64,000 nucleotides of DNA, from positions 10,779-74,778 of the forward strand of contig CAZULM010000027.1 in assembly GCA_964621185.1 (NCBI GenBank), in the 5' to 3' direction. The notes beneath the pieces are model-generated. The model worked only from the letters and a program-made list of their open reading frames with translations. It searched no databases and was not told the origin of the DNA. The translations under genes were made by a program, and so were the position numbers. Positions 52,266 through 62,000 of the stretch are shown piece after piece. The stretch is from M3007 sp964621185. GTDB lineage: Bacteria; Bacteroidota; Bacteroidia; Chitinophagales; Saprospiraceae. Every line of letters starts with the position of its first letter. Position 1 is the first letter of the stretch.

Positions 52266-53600
52266 ATGCCCATCTACACAACACCACGCTCCGCACAAGC
52301 ATTCGAAGAGAACTTCCAGCAAAAAAAGCCCCTCATGAACGCCACCGAGGCCTTCGTGGAAAGCTCCCGCTGCCTGTTCTGCTACGATGCTCCTTGTATG
52401 CACGCATGTCCGACGCATATAGACATCCCTTTGTTTATCAAGCAGATCCATACGGGAAATGTTGACGGTGCGGCCAAAACCATATACGACAAGAACTGGA
52501 TGGGAAACGCCTGCGGCAAGGTATGCCCTACCCAGGTGTTGTGCGAAGGCGCGTGCGTGTACAACCATGCGCACGTGAAACCGCTCGAAATCGGCCGCTT
52601 GCAGAATTTTGCCACCCACCAGGCCATAGCTGCCGGAAAGGTATTGTATAAAAAAGGGACACCAAACGGAATCAAAGTCGCCATTATCGGCGCCGGGCCA
52701 GCCGGACTTTCCTGCGCCTGCGAGCTTTCGGTGTTGGGCTACGACGTAGATATTTTCGAAGCAAACACCCGGCCATCGGGCCTTACCGCCCACGGCACTG
52801 CCCCCTATAAAATTACCAACGAAGAAGCACTGGCGGAGGTAGATTATTTGCAACAGCAATTTGGCTTTCACATTCAATACGAGAAGCCCATTGCCACAGA
52901 ACAAGAACTCCAGGCATTGGAAAACACATACAGCGCCATCTTTTTGGGCATCGGAAACGGCCCCACCGCAACCCTGAACCTGCCTGGAGAACACCTGGAA
53001 AACGTGGTTGGGGCAGTGGAATTCGTGGAAGCCCTGCGTTTCCAAAAACACTTGCTCAAAGTCCCCCAAACAGTGGTGGTGATCGGCGGCGGCAATACGG
53101 CCATGGATGCAGCCTCCGAATCGGCGCGCATGGGAGCCGAAACAGTTTACCTGGCATATCGCCGCGCCAAGGCAGATATGGGCGCCTACACATTCGAACA
53201 CGAACTGGCTACATCTGCCGGTGTACAAAGCCTGTTCAATACCAGCCCCAAAGCAATCCTCGGCGAAGGCAAGGTTAGCGGCGTGCTTTTTGTAAAAACA
53301 GCGCTCGAAAACGGGAAACTCGTGGAATTGCCCGGAACCGAATTCACCATAAACTGCGACCTGGTGATCAAGGCAACCGGACAAGCCAAACACCTGTCAT
53401 TGTTGCAACAAATCAAAGGCCTGGAACTGGATGCCGCCAAACGCATAAAGACCAACCCCGAAACATACCAGACAGGCAACCCCAAATTCTTCGCCGGCGG
53501 CGATGCCGTCAACGGCGGCGCAGAAGTGGTGAATGCAGCTTATGAAGGGAAGCAGGCGGCAAAGGGAATACACCAATTCCTAGCGGTTAGTGACTGGTGA
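52266..53600 (+). CDS. preT: NAD(P)-dependent dihydropyrimidine dehydrogenase subunit PreT
   Basis: 444 residues from the ATG at 52266, just after the gap and repeats. N-terminal Fe-S binding region: Cys36, 39, 44, 48 (CLFCYDAPCMHACPTHIDIP) and Cys83, 87, 93, 97 (CGKVCPTQVLCEGAC). FAD site VAIIGAGPAGLSCACELS and NAD(P) site VVVIGGGNTAMDAASESARMGA; the end GDAVNGGAEVVNAAYEGKQAA is the flavin tail motif. With PreA it reduces uracil or thymine to the dihydro form. The last residues (VSDW) lie in the left arm of element C, so the insertion may have changed the natural C-terminus. Confidence 0.93.
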   Translation: MPIYTTPRSAQAFEENFQQKKPLMNATEAFVESSRCLFCYDAPCMHACPTHIDIPLFIKQIHTGNVDGAAKTIYDKNWMGNACGKVCPTQVLCEGACVYNHAHVKPLEIGRLQNFATHQAIAAGKVLYKKGTPNGIKVAIIGAGPAGLSCACELSVLGYDVDIFEANTRPSGLTAHGTAPYKITNEEALAEVDYLQQQFGFHIQYEKPIATEQELQALENTYSAIFLGIGNGPTATLNLPGEHLENVVGAVEFVEALRFQKHLLKVPQTVVVIGGGNTAMDAASESARMGAETVYLAYRRAKADMGAYTFEHELATSAGVQSLFNTSPKAILGEGKVSGVLFVKTALENGKLVELPGTEFTINCDLVIKATGQAKHLSLLQQIKGLELDAAKRIKTNPETYQTGNPKFFAGGDAVNGGAEVVNAAYEGKQAAKGIHQFLAVSDW

Positions 53601-53926
53601 TTGGATGATTGGTGATTGGTGCACATCATTTTGGGTTTTGTTTGGCTGCGTTTTTCAGCGGTTTGGCGAATATTGGGATGGCTATTTTGATTACGTCCCG
53701 TGAGGCCTGAAATGCCTTTCCGCTACTGCCGACAATGTTTGTAAAACTCCAAATCCGTAACCATAATGAAATGCCATGATAAACAGGGCTAAATAAATGA
53801 AATACTCTAGAACGCAATTAATTGCCTAATAAGCACCCAATTGTGGCCAAGCGCGCTGAAAAACGCAGACAAACAAAACCCAAAATGATGCGCACCAATC
53901 ACTAATCATCCAATCACCAGTCACTA
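53588..53926. mobile_element. Long-inverted-repeat element C with decayed four-helix-bundle gene
   Basis: Arms 53588-53667 and 53845-53926 pair over about 80 bp with few differences; the arm words (TGATTGGTGCAC, ATTTTGGGTTTTGTTTG, CAGCG...TTGGC) match element B. The core (53690-53844) is the inverse of 51512-51665 in element B, so the whole unit is flipped relative to B. Confidence 0.8.
53690..53777 (-). pseudogene. Remnant of the four-helix-bundle gene
   Basis: On the minus strand the first about 88 bases match the start of the gene at 51578 (ATGGCATTTCAT, then TACGGATTTGGAGTTTTACA), with a one-base insertion after the fourth codon and a deletion of everything after the codons corresponding to GLTERN. 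Not functional. Confidence 0.8.
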
Positions 53927-53966
53927 TCCACCAATCACCAGTCATCCAATCACTAATCACCAACAC

Positions 53967-55298
53967 ATGACCGACCTATCCATAAACTTCGCGGGCATCA
54001 AAGCGCCCAACCCCTTCTGGCTGGCATCCGCGCCACCCACCAATTCCGGGTATCAGATCATGAAAGCATTCGATGCCGGCTGGGGCGGCGCGGTGTGGAA
54101 AACGCTGGGTGTGCCGGTGATCAATGTGTCGAGCCGCTACGGCGGACTCAATTACCGCGACACCCGGATGGCGGGCTTCACCAACATAGAGCTGATCACC
54201 GACCGGACGCTGGCCGACAACCTGCGGGAAATAGAGGAAGTGAAAAAGTATTTCCCCCACCACGCCGTGATCGCCTCGCTGATGGTGGAAACCCGGGCCG
54301 AATGGCAGCAGATCATCCGCGACGTGGAGAACGCCGGCGCCGACGGTATTGAATTGAACTTCGGTTGTCCGCACGGCATGTGCGAGCGCGGCATGGGCTC
54401 AGCCGTGGGGCAGGAACCCGCCGTGCTGAAAACCATTGTAGGCTGGGTGATGGAAGCGGCCAATATTCCGGTGATCACAAAGCTCACGCCCAATATTTCC
54501 AACATTGAAGACCCAGGGTTGGCAGCCGTTCAGGGCGGCACCAACGCCATTTCCCTGATCAACACCTTTAAAAGCATCATTGGCATTGATCTGGGCACCT
54601 TCGCGCCTTACCCGAATGTGGACGGCCGGGGCACCAACGGCGGGTACTGCGGCCCTGCGGTGAAGCCTATTGCCCTGAACATGGTGCGGCAACTAGGCCA
54701 GCATCCCGAAATCGCCGGCACCCCCATCAGCGGCATCGGCGGCATCGAAACCTGGCGCGATGTGGTGGAATACATCCTGTTGGGCGCCACTTCGGTACAA
54801 GTTTGCACTGCCGCCATGCACTACGGATTCGGCATTGTGCGGGAGATGGACAGCGGGCTGCGGCGTTTTATGGAGGAGCGGGGCTTCAATACCATTTACG
54901 ATTTTGCCGGAAAAGCCCTGCCCAATGTGCTGGAATGGAAGGAATTGAACCTGAAACACAAGGTGGTGGCCAGCATCGATGCCAAAAAATGCATCGGCTG
55001 CCAGCTTTGCTACATCGCCTGCGAAGACGGGGCGCACCAGGCCATTTCCATCGCCGCCGACCCGGCCAGCAGGATTCCTTCCATCATTGAAGAGAATTGC
55101 GTGGGCTGTAATTTATGCTCCTTAGTTTGTCCGGTAGAGGCCTGCATCACGATGGAAAAGCGCGACCCCGGCACGGAGCACGTCACCTGGGAACAACTGA
55201 CCGACGCGAACAAGGTGCCCAATTCGTTCAACGATGCGCGCGCAGGCGGGAACGGGCATTATGTGCCGGAGCCTGCAATGGCGTTGAAACATAATTAA
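53967..55298 (+). CDS. preA: NAD-dependent dihydropyrimidine dehydrogenase subunit PreA
   Basis: 443 residues. FMN barrel of the dihydroorotate dehydrogenase type: NPFWLASAPPTNSGYQIMKAFDAGWGGAVWKTLG, GIELNFGCPHGMCERGMGSAVGQ with the catalytic-loop Cys, PVITKLTPNISNI, GIGGIETWRDVVEYILLGA. The C-terminal part carries two [4Fe-4S] ferredoxin motifs: CIGCQLCYIACEDG and CVGCNLCSLVCPVEAC. It binds the pyrimidine and reduces it with electrons from PreT. The substrate-loop Cys is kept. This is the last pathway gene; a lipoprotein gene follows after 12 bp. Confidence 0.94.
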   Translation: MTDLSINFAGIKAPNPFWLASAPPTNSGYQIMKAFDAGWGGAVWKTLGVPVINVSSRYGGLNYRDTRMAGFTNIELITDRTLADNLREIEEVKKYFPHHAVIASLMVETRAEWQQIIRDVENAGADGIELNFGCPHGMCERGMGSAVGQEPAVLKTIVGWVMEAANIPVITKLTPNISNIEDPGLAAVQGGTNAISLINTFKSIIGIDLGTFAPYPNVDGRGTNGGYCGPAVKPIALNMVRQLGQHPEIAGTPISGIGGIETWRDVVEYILLGATSVQVCTAAMHYGFGIVREMDSGLRRFMEERGFNTIYDFAGKALPNVLEWKELNLKHKVVASIDAKKCIGCQLCYIACEDGAHQAISIAADPASRIPSIIEENCVGCNLCSLVCPVEACITMEKRDPGTEHVTWEQLTDANKVPNSFNDARAGGNGHYVPEPAMALKHN

Positions 55299-55310
55299 AC
55301 ACGGTTAAAC

Positions 55311-56384
55311 ATGAAAAACACAATCCTACTTGTACTCGCAACCCTAAGCCTTGGCGCTTGCTACAAGCCTGACAGTGGAACAGACAATCCCAACAATGGA
55401 AACTGCGACTTCCAATCCACAATCCTGGCGCCTGAAGGCTACAGCCTTCAATATATCGGGGCAGCAGACAACACCGTCTTTAAAATGGATGGGTTTCAGT
55501 TCATCAATGACACCTTGGGTTACGCCATGAGCCCCACGAATTCCGGGGGATTTGTATCACTTTTCAAAACCGTCGACGGCGGAAAAACCTGGGCAGATAT
55601 GTATGTCAACATACCATTTGTTGCCAGCAGCATGGCGTTCAGCGACGAAAGCTACGGGCTTATCTCCGTGATGGACATATCCGGCCAAGAAAAGTGCATG
55701 GCACTGAAAACCGAAAATGGCTGCGAGACCTGGACAATCGTCGAATACCCGAACCTGACGGGATTCTTGAACCATTTGCAATTTGACGAAGAAGGCCGCT
55801 TGTTTGCCATGCTCTACAAAGGCAGCACGCCCAACGTGGTGCGCTCAGATGACGGCGGCGCGAGTTTTTACAGCATAAACCAGGATCAAAACCTGGGATT
55901 TGGGAGCAACACGTTCAGTTTTCTGCTTTTTCAGGACAAGATTTACGCTTCTGGCTACGCCGGGAAAATCCTCGTGATGGACAAAACCGGAAATTTGCTC
56001 AAAACGGTGCAGGCGCCCCAGTCTTCCATCTATGACCTTCAGGTAATCGACGACAACAACTTGGTGGCGGCATTTTCCAACGCTACGCTAAAAACAAAAA
56101 ACGGCGGCAACTCCTGGGAAACAATATTTCCCGGCAGCGCAAGGCTGATCGATTTCAGCACACCGGAAAATGGCCTGATCCTAAGAACCAAAAGCTATTG
56201 CAATTCGGACGTGTACCACGCGAACGACCTTTTTGCCGCCACCAACGACGGCGGCGCCACCTGGAAAGAGCCTGACGAAACCAGCACCAACATCGCCGTC
56301 TTTTATTCCAACAGCCAAAAGATCGCAGCAGGTACGTACCTGATGTTTATTGGCGGGAACCTCTGGAAACTGCAAAAAAACTAG
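55311..56384 (+). CDS. YCF48-like beta-propeller lipoprotein
   Basis: 357 residues with a lipoprotein signal MKNTILLVLATLSLGACYKP. Repeated FKTVDGGKTWADMY, SDDGGASFYSI, TKNGGNSWETIFPG, TNDGGATWKEPDE motifs show a propeller of the Ycf48/photosystem-assembly-like group, common in Bacteroidota lipoproteins. No enzymatic residues are visible. The start lies 12 bp after preA, so it may be co-transcribed, but a link to pyrimidine use is doubtful. A decayed partial copy follows directly. Confidence 0.82.
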   Translation: MKNTILLVLATLSLGACYKPDSGTDNPNNGNCDFQSTILAPEGYSLQYIGAADNTVFKMDGFQFINDTLGYAMSPTNSGGFVSLFKTVDGGKTWADMYVNIPFVASSMAFSDESYGLISVMDISGQEKCMALKTENGCETWTIVEYPNLTGFLNHLQFDEEGRLFAMLYKGSTPNVVRSDDGGASFYSINQDQNLGFGSNTFSFLLFQDKIYASGYAGKILVMDKTGNLLKTVQAPQSSIYDLQVIDDNNLVAAFSNATLKTKNGGNSWETIFPGSARLIDFSTPENGLILRTKSYCNSDVYHANDLFAATNDGGATWKEPDETSTNIAVFYSNSQKIAAGTYLMFIGGNLWKLQKN

Positions 56385-56393
56385 CGTTTTTAT

Positions 56394-56800
56394 ATGAAAA
56401 ACACAAACTTACTTGTCTTCGCAACCCTTGCCCTTGCCCTCTATTTGGGATTTTCAAGTGATAGACGGGAACAACATGGTGACGGCCTCTTCAAAGGCTA
56501 TATTTAAGTCTGAAGACGGGGGCAACTACTGGAAACAGATATATGCCGGCAGCGGGAGGCTGATCGATTTCAGCAGCCCGAAAAATGGGCTGGTCTTGAA
56601 AAACAAAGACCGTTGCATCGCTAGTTTTTCCGTCCCAAACGACCACTTTGCCACCACCAACGACGGAGGAGATTCCTGGGTGGGAAGCGAAGAGACCACC
56701 AGCAACTTAGTAAGTTATTTTTCTCGCAGCCAAAAAATTGCAGCCGGAAAAATATTTGTTCTTTTTAGGCACCAACCTGTGGGCATTGGAAAAAAACTAG
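56394..56800 (+). pseudogene. Decayed tandem copy of the propeller lipoprotein gene
   Basis: It starts like the previous gene (MKNTNLLVFATLALALYLGF), but the middle about 200 codons are missing and the frame shifts at the join; the rest (FQVIDGNNMVTASSKAIFKSEDGGNYWKQIYAGSGRLIDFSSPKNGL) matches the last part of the upstream gene. Near the end another frameshift is seen: reading frame 2 gives FLGTNLWALEKN and a stop at 56798, the natural end. Two frameshifts and one large deletion mean it is dead. Confidence 0.85.
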
Positions 56801-56811
56801 CAATCGGTGCC

Positions 56812-56839
56812 GGTAGCGCGACCTTCAGGTAGCGCTACC
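56812..56839. terminator. Hairpin between convergent genes
   Basis: GGTAGCGC (56812-56819) pairs with GCGCTACC (56832-56839); GGTAGCGCTACC is also self-complementary. It lies right at the stop codon of the glycosyltransferase. No T-tract. Confidence 0.45.
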
Positions 56840-56840
56840 A

Positions 56841-58409
56841 TCACTCGATTTCCTCATCCGCTTTTGCCCTTTTGATCGCCTCGTTTATCCGCGCAAAAAA
56901 AGCTTCGGTGGGCCCTTCGCACAGATATACCTGGTCGCCATGCTGCCGGGAAAGCGGCATGTCGAGCTCCCACACTTTTTCTATTTTGTGGAAAAAGCCT
57001 GGCATGTCGTCGCCCAGTTCGTCATTCACGTAGATCAGCGTCTGGAAATTGGCCGACAGCGAATCGGGCAGCCAGTAGCGGTAGGCGTCGCTGAAGCTCA
57101 GCACCAAGCCAACGTCATATTTTCGCCCAAAATGTTCGATGGCGCCCGCTTGGCCGTAGTTTTCGGCATAGATGGCCGCCCTGGATTTGTCGGGTATGCC
57201 TTGCCAGGTTTTGCCCGCAGCCTCGGCGAGTTCCTCCCATCCGATCATGTCGGCAAAGTCCTGCGGTAGCGCGTAGTAATTGCCGTCTTCCCAGCGCAAG
57301 GCGCCCTTGATTGCCGGGTTCGAGGCCATTTTTTGAAAATACTGCGCCTCTTGCACCGGGGGGAACACCGGCAAAATGACGGGCATGGTGGGCAAGCCGA
57401 CAGCCAGCATAAAAACAGGCAGCGCATAGCGCAGCCAGCGCACTTTACCATAAGTCGCATTTTCGAGCCAGGCCGCCCCCGCTGCCACCAGCACCGGGTA
57501 AGCGCCCAGGGAATAGTAGCTCTTTGCGTTGAACGACAATAAAACCGCCAGCACCGTCAGGTACATCCAGCCGAATATCCGGTAGGGCTTTCCGGCGCTG
57601 TGGAACAACAAAAAGTACAAGCCGCCGAGCCAGATCGGCAGCGCCGGCAGGTGAAAGCGCAACTGGTCGGAAAAAAAGCCGCCCAAAGTGACATGGGCAA
57701 ACTGCGTGCTGGCCAAAGCCCCCAGGTGCCGAAAAACCGGGAACCCGTGCGATGCCTGCCACCAGATGTTCGGGGAGAAGAGGAGCAAGGCCAGTCCCAC
57801 GGCGGCATAGAACTTTCTGTTCGAAAATATGCGCCGCTGCCCGCCCAACAACAAGCCCGGCAGCATGGCTATCAAAAACATCAGCACCGTGTACTTGTTG
57901 AGCAGAGCGATGCCCGCCGCTGCCCCGAACCAGAGTAGCCATCCATCCTTGCCTGTATTGATAAAACGCAGGAATAGCCAGCACAACAAGGCCCAAAAGA
58001 AGATGTCGAACACGACCGGCTGGAACAACATGCAGGGCCGCAGATACGCCCCGGACAGCAAGCCCGTCAGCCCGACGAGCAGCATCGCAAACTTGCCTGA
58101 TGGCTGTCCTTCCCCTTTTGGCAAAAATTCCATGGCCATCAGCCCGGTGAGCAGCACGGTAGCCGAACCGACCAAGGTCGTGATGAGTCGGACAGCCTCT
58201 ACCGACCCGCCCAGTACGTGGGTGCCAAACCAGGCCCAGCCGCTGATGAGCGGCGGCACGGAAGCATAGCCCCAGTCGAGGTGCCGGCCAAGCGCCAGGT
58301 ACAGCAGCGCGTCGCGGTGGAACGACCAGGAGCCGTTGATGGAGAGGTGGAACAGGATTTTCAGGGCGACCAGGGCAAGCAGTAACTGGAGGGGGGAGAT
58401 TTTTTTCAT
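56841..58409 (-). CDS. GT39-type glycosyltransferase (ArnT/PMT-like membrane protein)
   Basis: 522 residues from the Met at 58409. About ten membrane segments. The first loop has the Asp-containing motif SFHRDALLYLALGRHLDWGYASVPPLISG, typical of GT-C fold enzymes using polyprenyl-phosphate sugars, and RPCMLFQPVVFDIFFWALLCWLFLRF follows. The soluble C-terminal part (FADMIGWEELAEAAGKTWQG, YGQAGAIEHFGRKYDVGLVLSFSDAYRYW) faces the periplasm. It transfers a sugar to lipid A, protein or glycan at the periplasmic face; the target cannot be read. The gene stands alone. Confidence 0.85.
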   Translation of the reverse strand: MKKISPLQLLLALVALKILFHLSINGSWSFHRDALLYLALGRHLDWGYASVPPLISGWAWFGTHVLGGSVEAVRLITTLVGSATVLLTGLMAMEFLPKGEGQPSGKFAMLLVGLTGLLSGAYLRPCMLFQPVVFDIFFWALLCWLFLRFINTGKDGWLLWFGAAAGIALLNKYTVLMFLIAMLPGLLLGGQRRIFSNRKFYAAVGLALLLFSPNIWWQASHGFPVFRHLGALASTQFAHVTLGGFFSDQLRFHLPALPIWLGGLYFLLFHSAGKPYRIFGWMYLTVLAVLLSFNAKSYYSLGAYPVLVAAGAAWLENATYGKVRWLRYALPVFMLAVGLPTMPVILPVFPPVQEAQYFQKMASNPAIKGALRWEDGNYYALPQDFADMIGWEELAEAAGKTWQGIPDKSRAAIYAENYGQAGAIEHFGRKYDVGLVLSFSDAYRYWLPDSLSANFQTLIYVNDELGDDMPGFFHKIEKVWELDMPLSRQHGDQVYLCEGPTEAFFARINEAIKRAKADEEIE

Positions 58410-58592
58410 GGGGTGAAAGTAGGGGGATTGCTGGAAATGCTTGACACACGTATAACCCAAAAACCTTATCACCCATGCAAGCCCAGCATCTGCGATCCCA
58501 ACCTGATGCACCGGTAAGTAGCGGCGCTACTGTTTGGGGAAAAACTTCAACATTGGTGGCCTAGTGCCGCGTATGGGTATCCAGCAGGAGCC

Positions 58593-58832
58593 TCACTGCA
58601 TGTAACCTTTGAAGTCGTCCAAAGGCTCGTCAAAATCATGGGAGAGCTTAAAAGTTCCCTTCAAGAAGCCCGCTTTGAGCGGCTTTTTTGGGCTTTTGTC
58701 GTTCTCCTTTTGGGGCTGTGACGGCAGCGTGGACTTGTATTTGAAAAAAAGGTAGTCCATGAAAGCCAGCAGCTCCTGTTTCATGCTGTCGGGCATCTGC
58801 TTGAGTTGGTGGAGAAAAGCTTGCTCGGTCAT
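58593..58832 (-). CDS. DUF2281-like small protein
   Basis: 79 residues from the Met at 58832. MTEQAFLHQLKQMPDSMKQELLAFMDYLFFKYKS is the DUF2281 helical core, followed by a charged linker and KAGFLKGTFKLSHDFDEPLDDFKGYM, the part often described as the toxin-binding tail. DUF2281 proteins are usually antitoxins of a PIN-domain partner; none is adjacent here, so it may be an orphan. It is the last gene before the CRISPR array. Confidence 0.78.
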   Translation of the reverse strand: MTEQAFLHQLKQMPDSMKQELLAFMDYLFFKYKSTLPSQPQKENDKSPKKPLKAGFLKGTFKLSHDFDEPLDDFKGYMQ

Positions 58833-59046
58833 ATCGTCGCGTTTGAAAACAAATTGAACATACAAATTTAAGCCTGATTTGGGAAAGTTTGTTAGGGTGT
58901 GCCGGTAAAAAAAAAGTCCAAACCCCTTACGGGCAAATAGAGAAGGCCCGTTTTTATACCAGAGCAGCGCAGGAGGGAAAGCGTATGTGCCGATGGCTGT
59001 TGACAGGTGACAAAATGCGCTGCCCGTTTCGGAATCGAACACAGGT
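58833..59046. other. Flank between DUF2281 gene and CRISPR array
   Basis: 214 bp, moderately AT-rich at left. It would be the distal (trailer) side of the array if my orientation is right, or the leader if it is wrong. A tRNA-like word (GGAATCGAACACAGG) at 59031 does not fold into a tRNA. Confidence 0.4.
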
Positions 59047-62000
59047 GTTTCAATTCCAAAATGGTGCGATTCCAAGCCAGCAGCAACAAAGCAGCCCGCC
59101 CCCGCCTGTAAGGTTTCAATTCCAAAATGGTGCGATTCCAAGTTGCATCGTTGACAGAGGAAAGGAAACGCTTCTGAGTTTCAATTCCAAAATGGTGCGA
59201 TTCCAAGGCATTTTCGCGGTGCAATACCGAATCATGCCGCAAAGTTTCAATTCCAAAATGGTGCGATTCCAAGACTAAAAACTGGTGGGAAAGTTCCGGC
59301 TTTTTCATGTTTCAATTCCAAAATGGTGCGATTCCAAGCTTCCGACACGTCTGGCAGTACGGGGGATTTTGCGGTTTCAATTCCAAAATGGTGCGATTCC
59401 AAGAATGGGCAGCCGCAGCCTTCACCGTCATTCGAGCGTTTCAATTCCAAAATGGTGCGATTCCAAGGCGGAATGTGAGCCGTATGATCGTGCCGTAGGC
59501 AGTTTCAATTCCAAAATGGTGCGATTCCAAGCTTTGACCCACCGCGCTTTTCTACGTCGCGGCTTAGTGTTTCAATTCCAAAATGGTGCGATTCCAAGCT
59601 GAATCTCTTCGCTCAACTCCTTTATTCGTTCCACGTTTCAATTCCAAAATGGTGCGATTCCAAGGGGAATGACCTTTGCGGAATGATTACTGTAAACAGG
59701 TTTCAATTCCAAAATGGTGCGATTCCAAGAGGAAGTGTTTGAGCTGCGGCACTTGCACTTTGCGGTTTCAATTCCAAAATAGTGCGATTCCAAGCGGCGG
59801 CGGCGTTGGCTTTAACAGCCAGCGATTCGAGTTTCAATTCCAAAATGGTGCGATTCCAAGGAGTTTGTTTTGCTGCCTTTTTTCTGGATACCAGAGAGTT
59901 TCAATTCCAAAATGGTGCGATTCCAAGCCTGGAGCTTGCTATGCAGTCCACGTTCAAAAACGCGTTTCAATTCCAAAATGGTGCGATTCCAAGAACCAAT
60001 GGGACAAATAGCAAAAATGATAATCAAGTTTCAATTCCAAAATGGTGCGATTCCAAGGGCGGTTAAAGCGCCGATTGCTAGGCAGAAAAGAACAGTTTCA
60101 ATTCCAAAATGGTGCGATTCCAAGGCGCTTTTCGGTAAGCGGGTCGTGGCTGACAAAAAGGTTTCAATTCCAAAATGGTGCGATTCCAAGCTGGTGAACT
60201 CGGTGACATTTCGCTCAAGGCTTACTAGTTTCAATTCCAAAATGGTGCGATTCCAAGCTTATGTCTGAGCTTATTCTAGTCCTGAAAGAATCTGTTTCAA
60301 TTCCAAAATGGTGCGATTCCAAGCTGCTTTTAGGAAAAGCAAGCCCGGCGACGTTTCGCGTTTCAATTCCAAAATGGTGCGATTCCAAGAAAAAGCGGCG
60401 GTTGCCACATCATCTACAAATGTCGTTTCAATTCCAAAATGGTGCGATTCCAAGCCACCGGGCGGCACGGTGCCTTTTCGAATTGAATCAAGTTTCAATT
60501 CCAAAATGGTGCGATTCCAAGAAGGAGCATTGAAAGCCTGAAAAAATGGTTTTGGGGTTTCAATTCCAAAATGGTGCGATTCCAAGATTTCGGTAGGGCT
60601 GTTGTGTACTCCAACCACACTAGTTTCAATTCCAAATTGGTGCGATTCCAAGCTTGTTGAGACAAGGCAGGATACACTTTGGGGCCTGTTTCAATTCCAA
60701 AATGGTGCGATTCCAAGAAAAGCGTCCGGGGTTCCTCCTACGAGTTTCATCTGGTTTCAATTCCAAAATGGTGCGATTCCAAGTCATCGTGCGTCAGGGT
60801 GCCTTTCGGCGTAAATGGTTTCAATTCCAAAATGGTGCGATTCCAAGAAGATACCCGGAAAGGATAACGACAAGGCCGAAAAGGTTTCAATTCCAAAATG
60901 GTGCGATTCCAAGGCTGGTGGGCTTACTGCATTGAAGCCCTATGTACAGGTTTCAATTCCAAAATGGTGCGATTCCAAGGGCGTGATGTTTTGCGTTTCT
61001 TTGCCATTTTTTTGGTTTCAATTCCAAAATGGTGCGATTCCAAGGATTACGACCGCATCCGCGCCTTCCTGTTCAATCGGTTTCAATTCCAAAATGGTGC
61101 GATTCCAAGGGTGATAAGCGTGGATTTTGATTATGAATTTGAAAGTTTCAATTCCAAAATGGTGCGATTCCAAGGAAAAGGGCATCCGTGTTCTTTTCTG
61201 CCTAGCAATGTTTCAATTCCAAAATGGTGCGATTCCAAGTGGGATACAGCCACTCCCCTACTTCAAGAGATACTAGTTTCAATTCCAAAATGGTGCGATT
61301 CCAAGCACGCCAAAAACCGCTTTGATACCGATTTGTAGGAAGTTTCAATTCCAAAATGGTGCGATTCCAAGAACAACCCCGGCAATATCCGGGTCAGCGG
61401 GAACGCCGTTTCAATTCCAAAATGGTGCGATTCCAAGTGAATCAGTACAAGGTGATGCCCACCGCCCTGAAAAGTTTCAATTCCAAAATGGTGCGATTCC
61501 AAGGCCCTGTTGAGGCTGTTATTGATTTTTTAAATTTGAGTTTCAATTCCAAAATGGTGCGATTCCAAGACGTAAAAGCCCGCCTGGCTGCGGATGGCCA
61601 CGACGGTTTCAATTCCAAAATGGTGCGATTCCAAGCACGTACCAACTCTGACACATATCCTGATTTTTTGTTTCAATTCCAAAATGGTGCGATTCCAAGC
61701 ACCGTCGTTGTAAGCAACGCCCCACGGGTAAAAGTTTCAATTCCAAAATGGTGCGATTCCAAGTTGGAAGGGGCTGTATGGTTACAAAGCCTATGAGCAG
61801 TTTCAATTCCAAAATGGTGCGATTCCAAGAAGGGTAGATTTTGCCTATAAATTCAGCGTCAACTTGTTTCAATTCCAAAATGGTGCGATTCCAAGCGTCT
61901 TGGTATTACGAAAGCAAGTGAGCATGAAAAAAGTTTCAATTCCAAAATGGTGCGATTCCAAGCCGCGCCAATCCCGCATCGGTACGGGTTTGACTTGTTT

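Noticed and set aside
52254..53393. 379-codon minus-strand ORF
   Set aside because: Antisense shadow of preT.
56413..56832. 139-codon ORF as an intact gene
   Set aside because: It is the out-of-frame tail of a decayed copy of the upstream gene; start and end are both frameshifted.
59031..59046. tRNA-like T-arm word GGAATCGAACACAGG next to the array
   Set aside because: The adjoining bases do not pair as T-stem, anticodon stem or acceptor stem.
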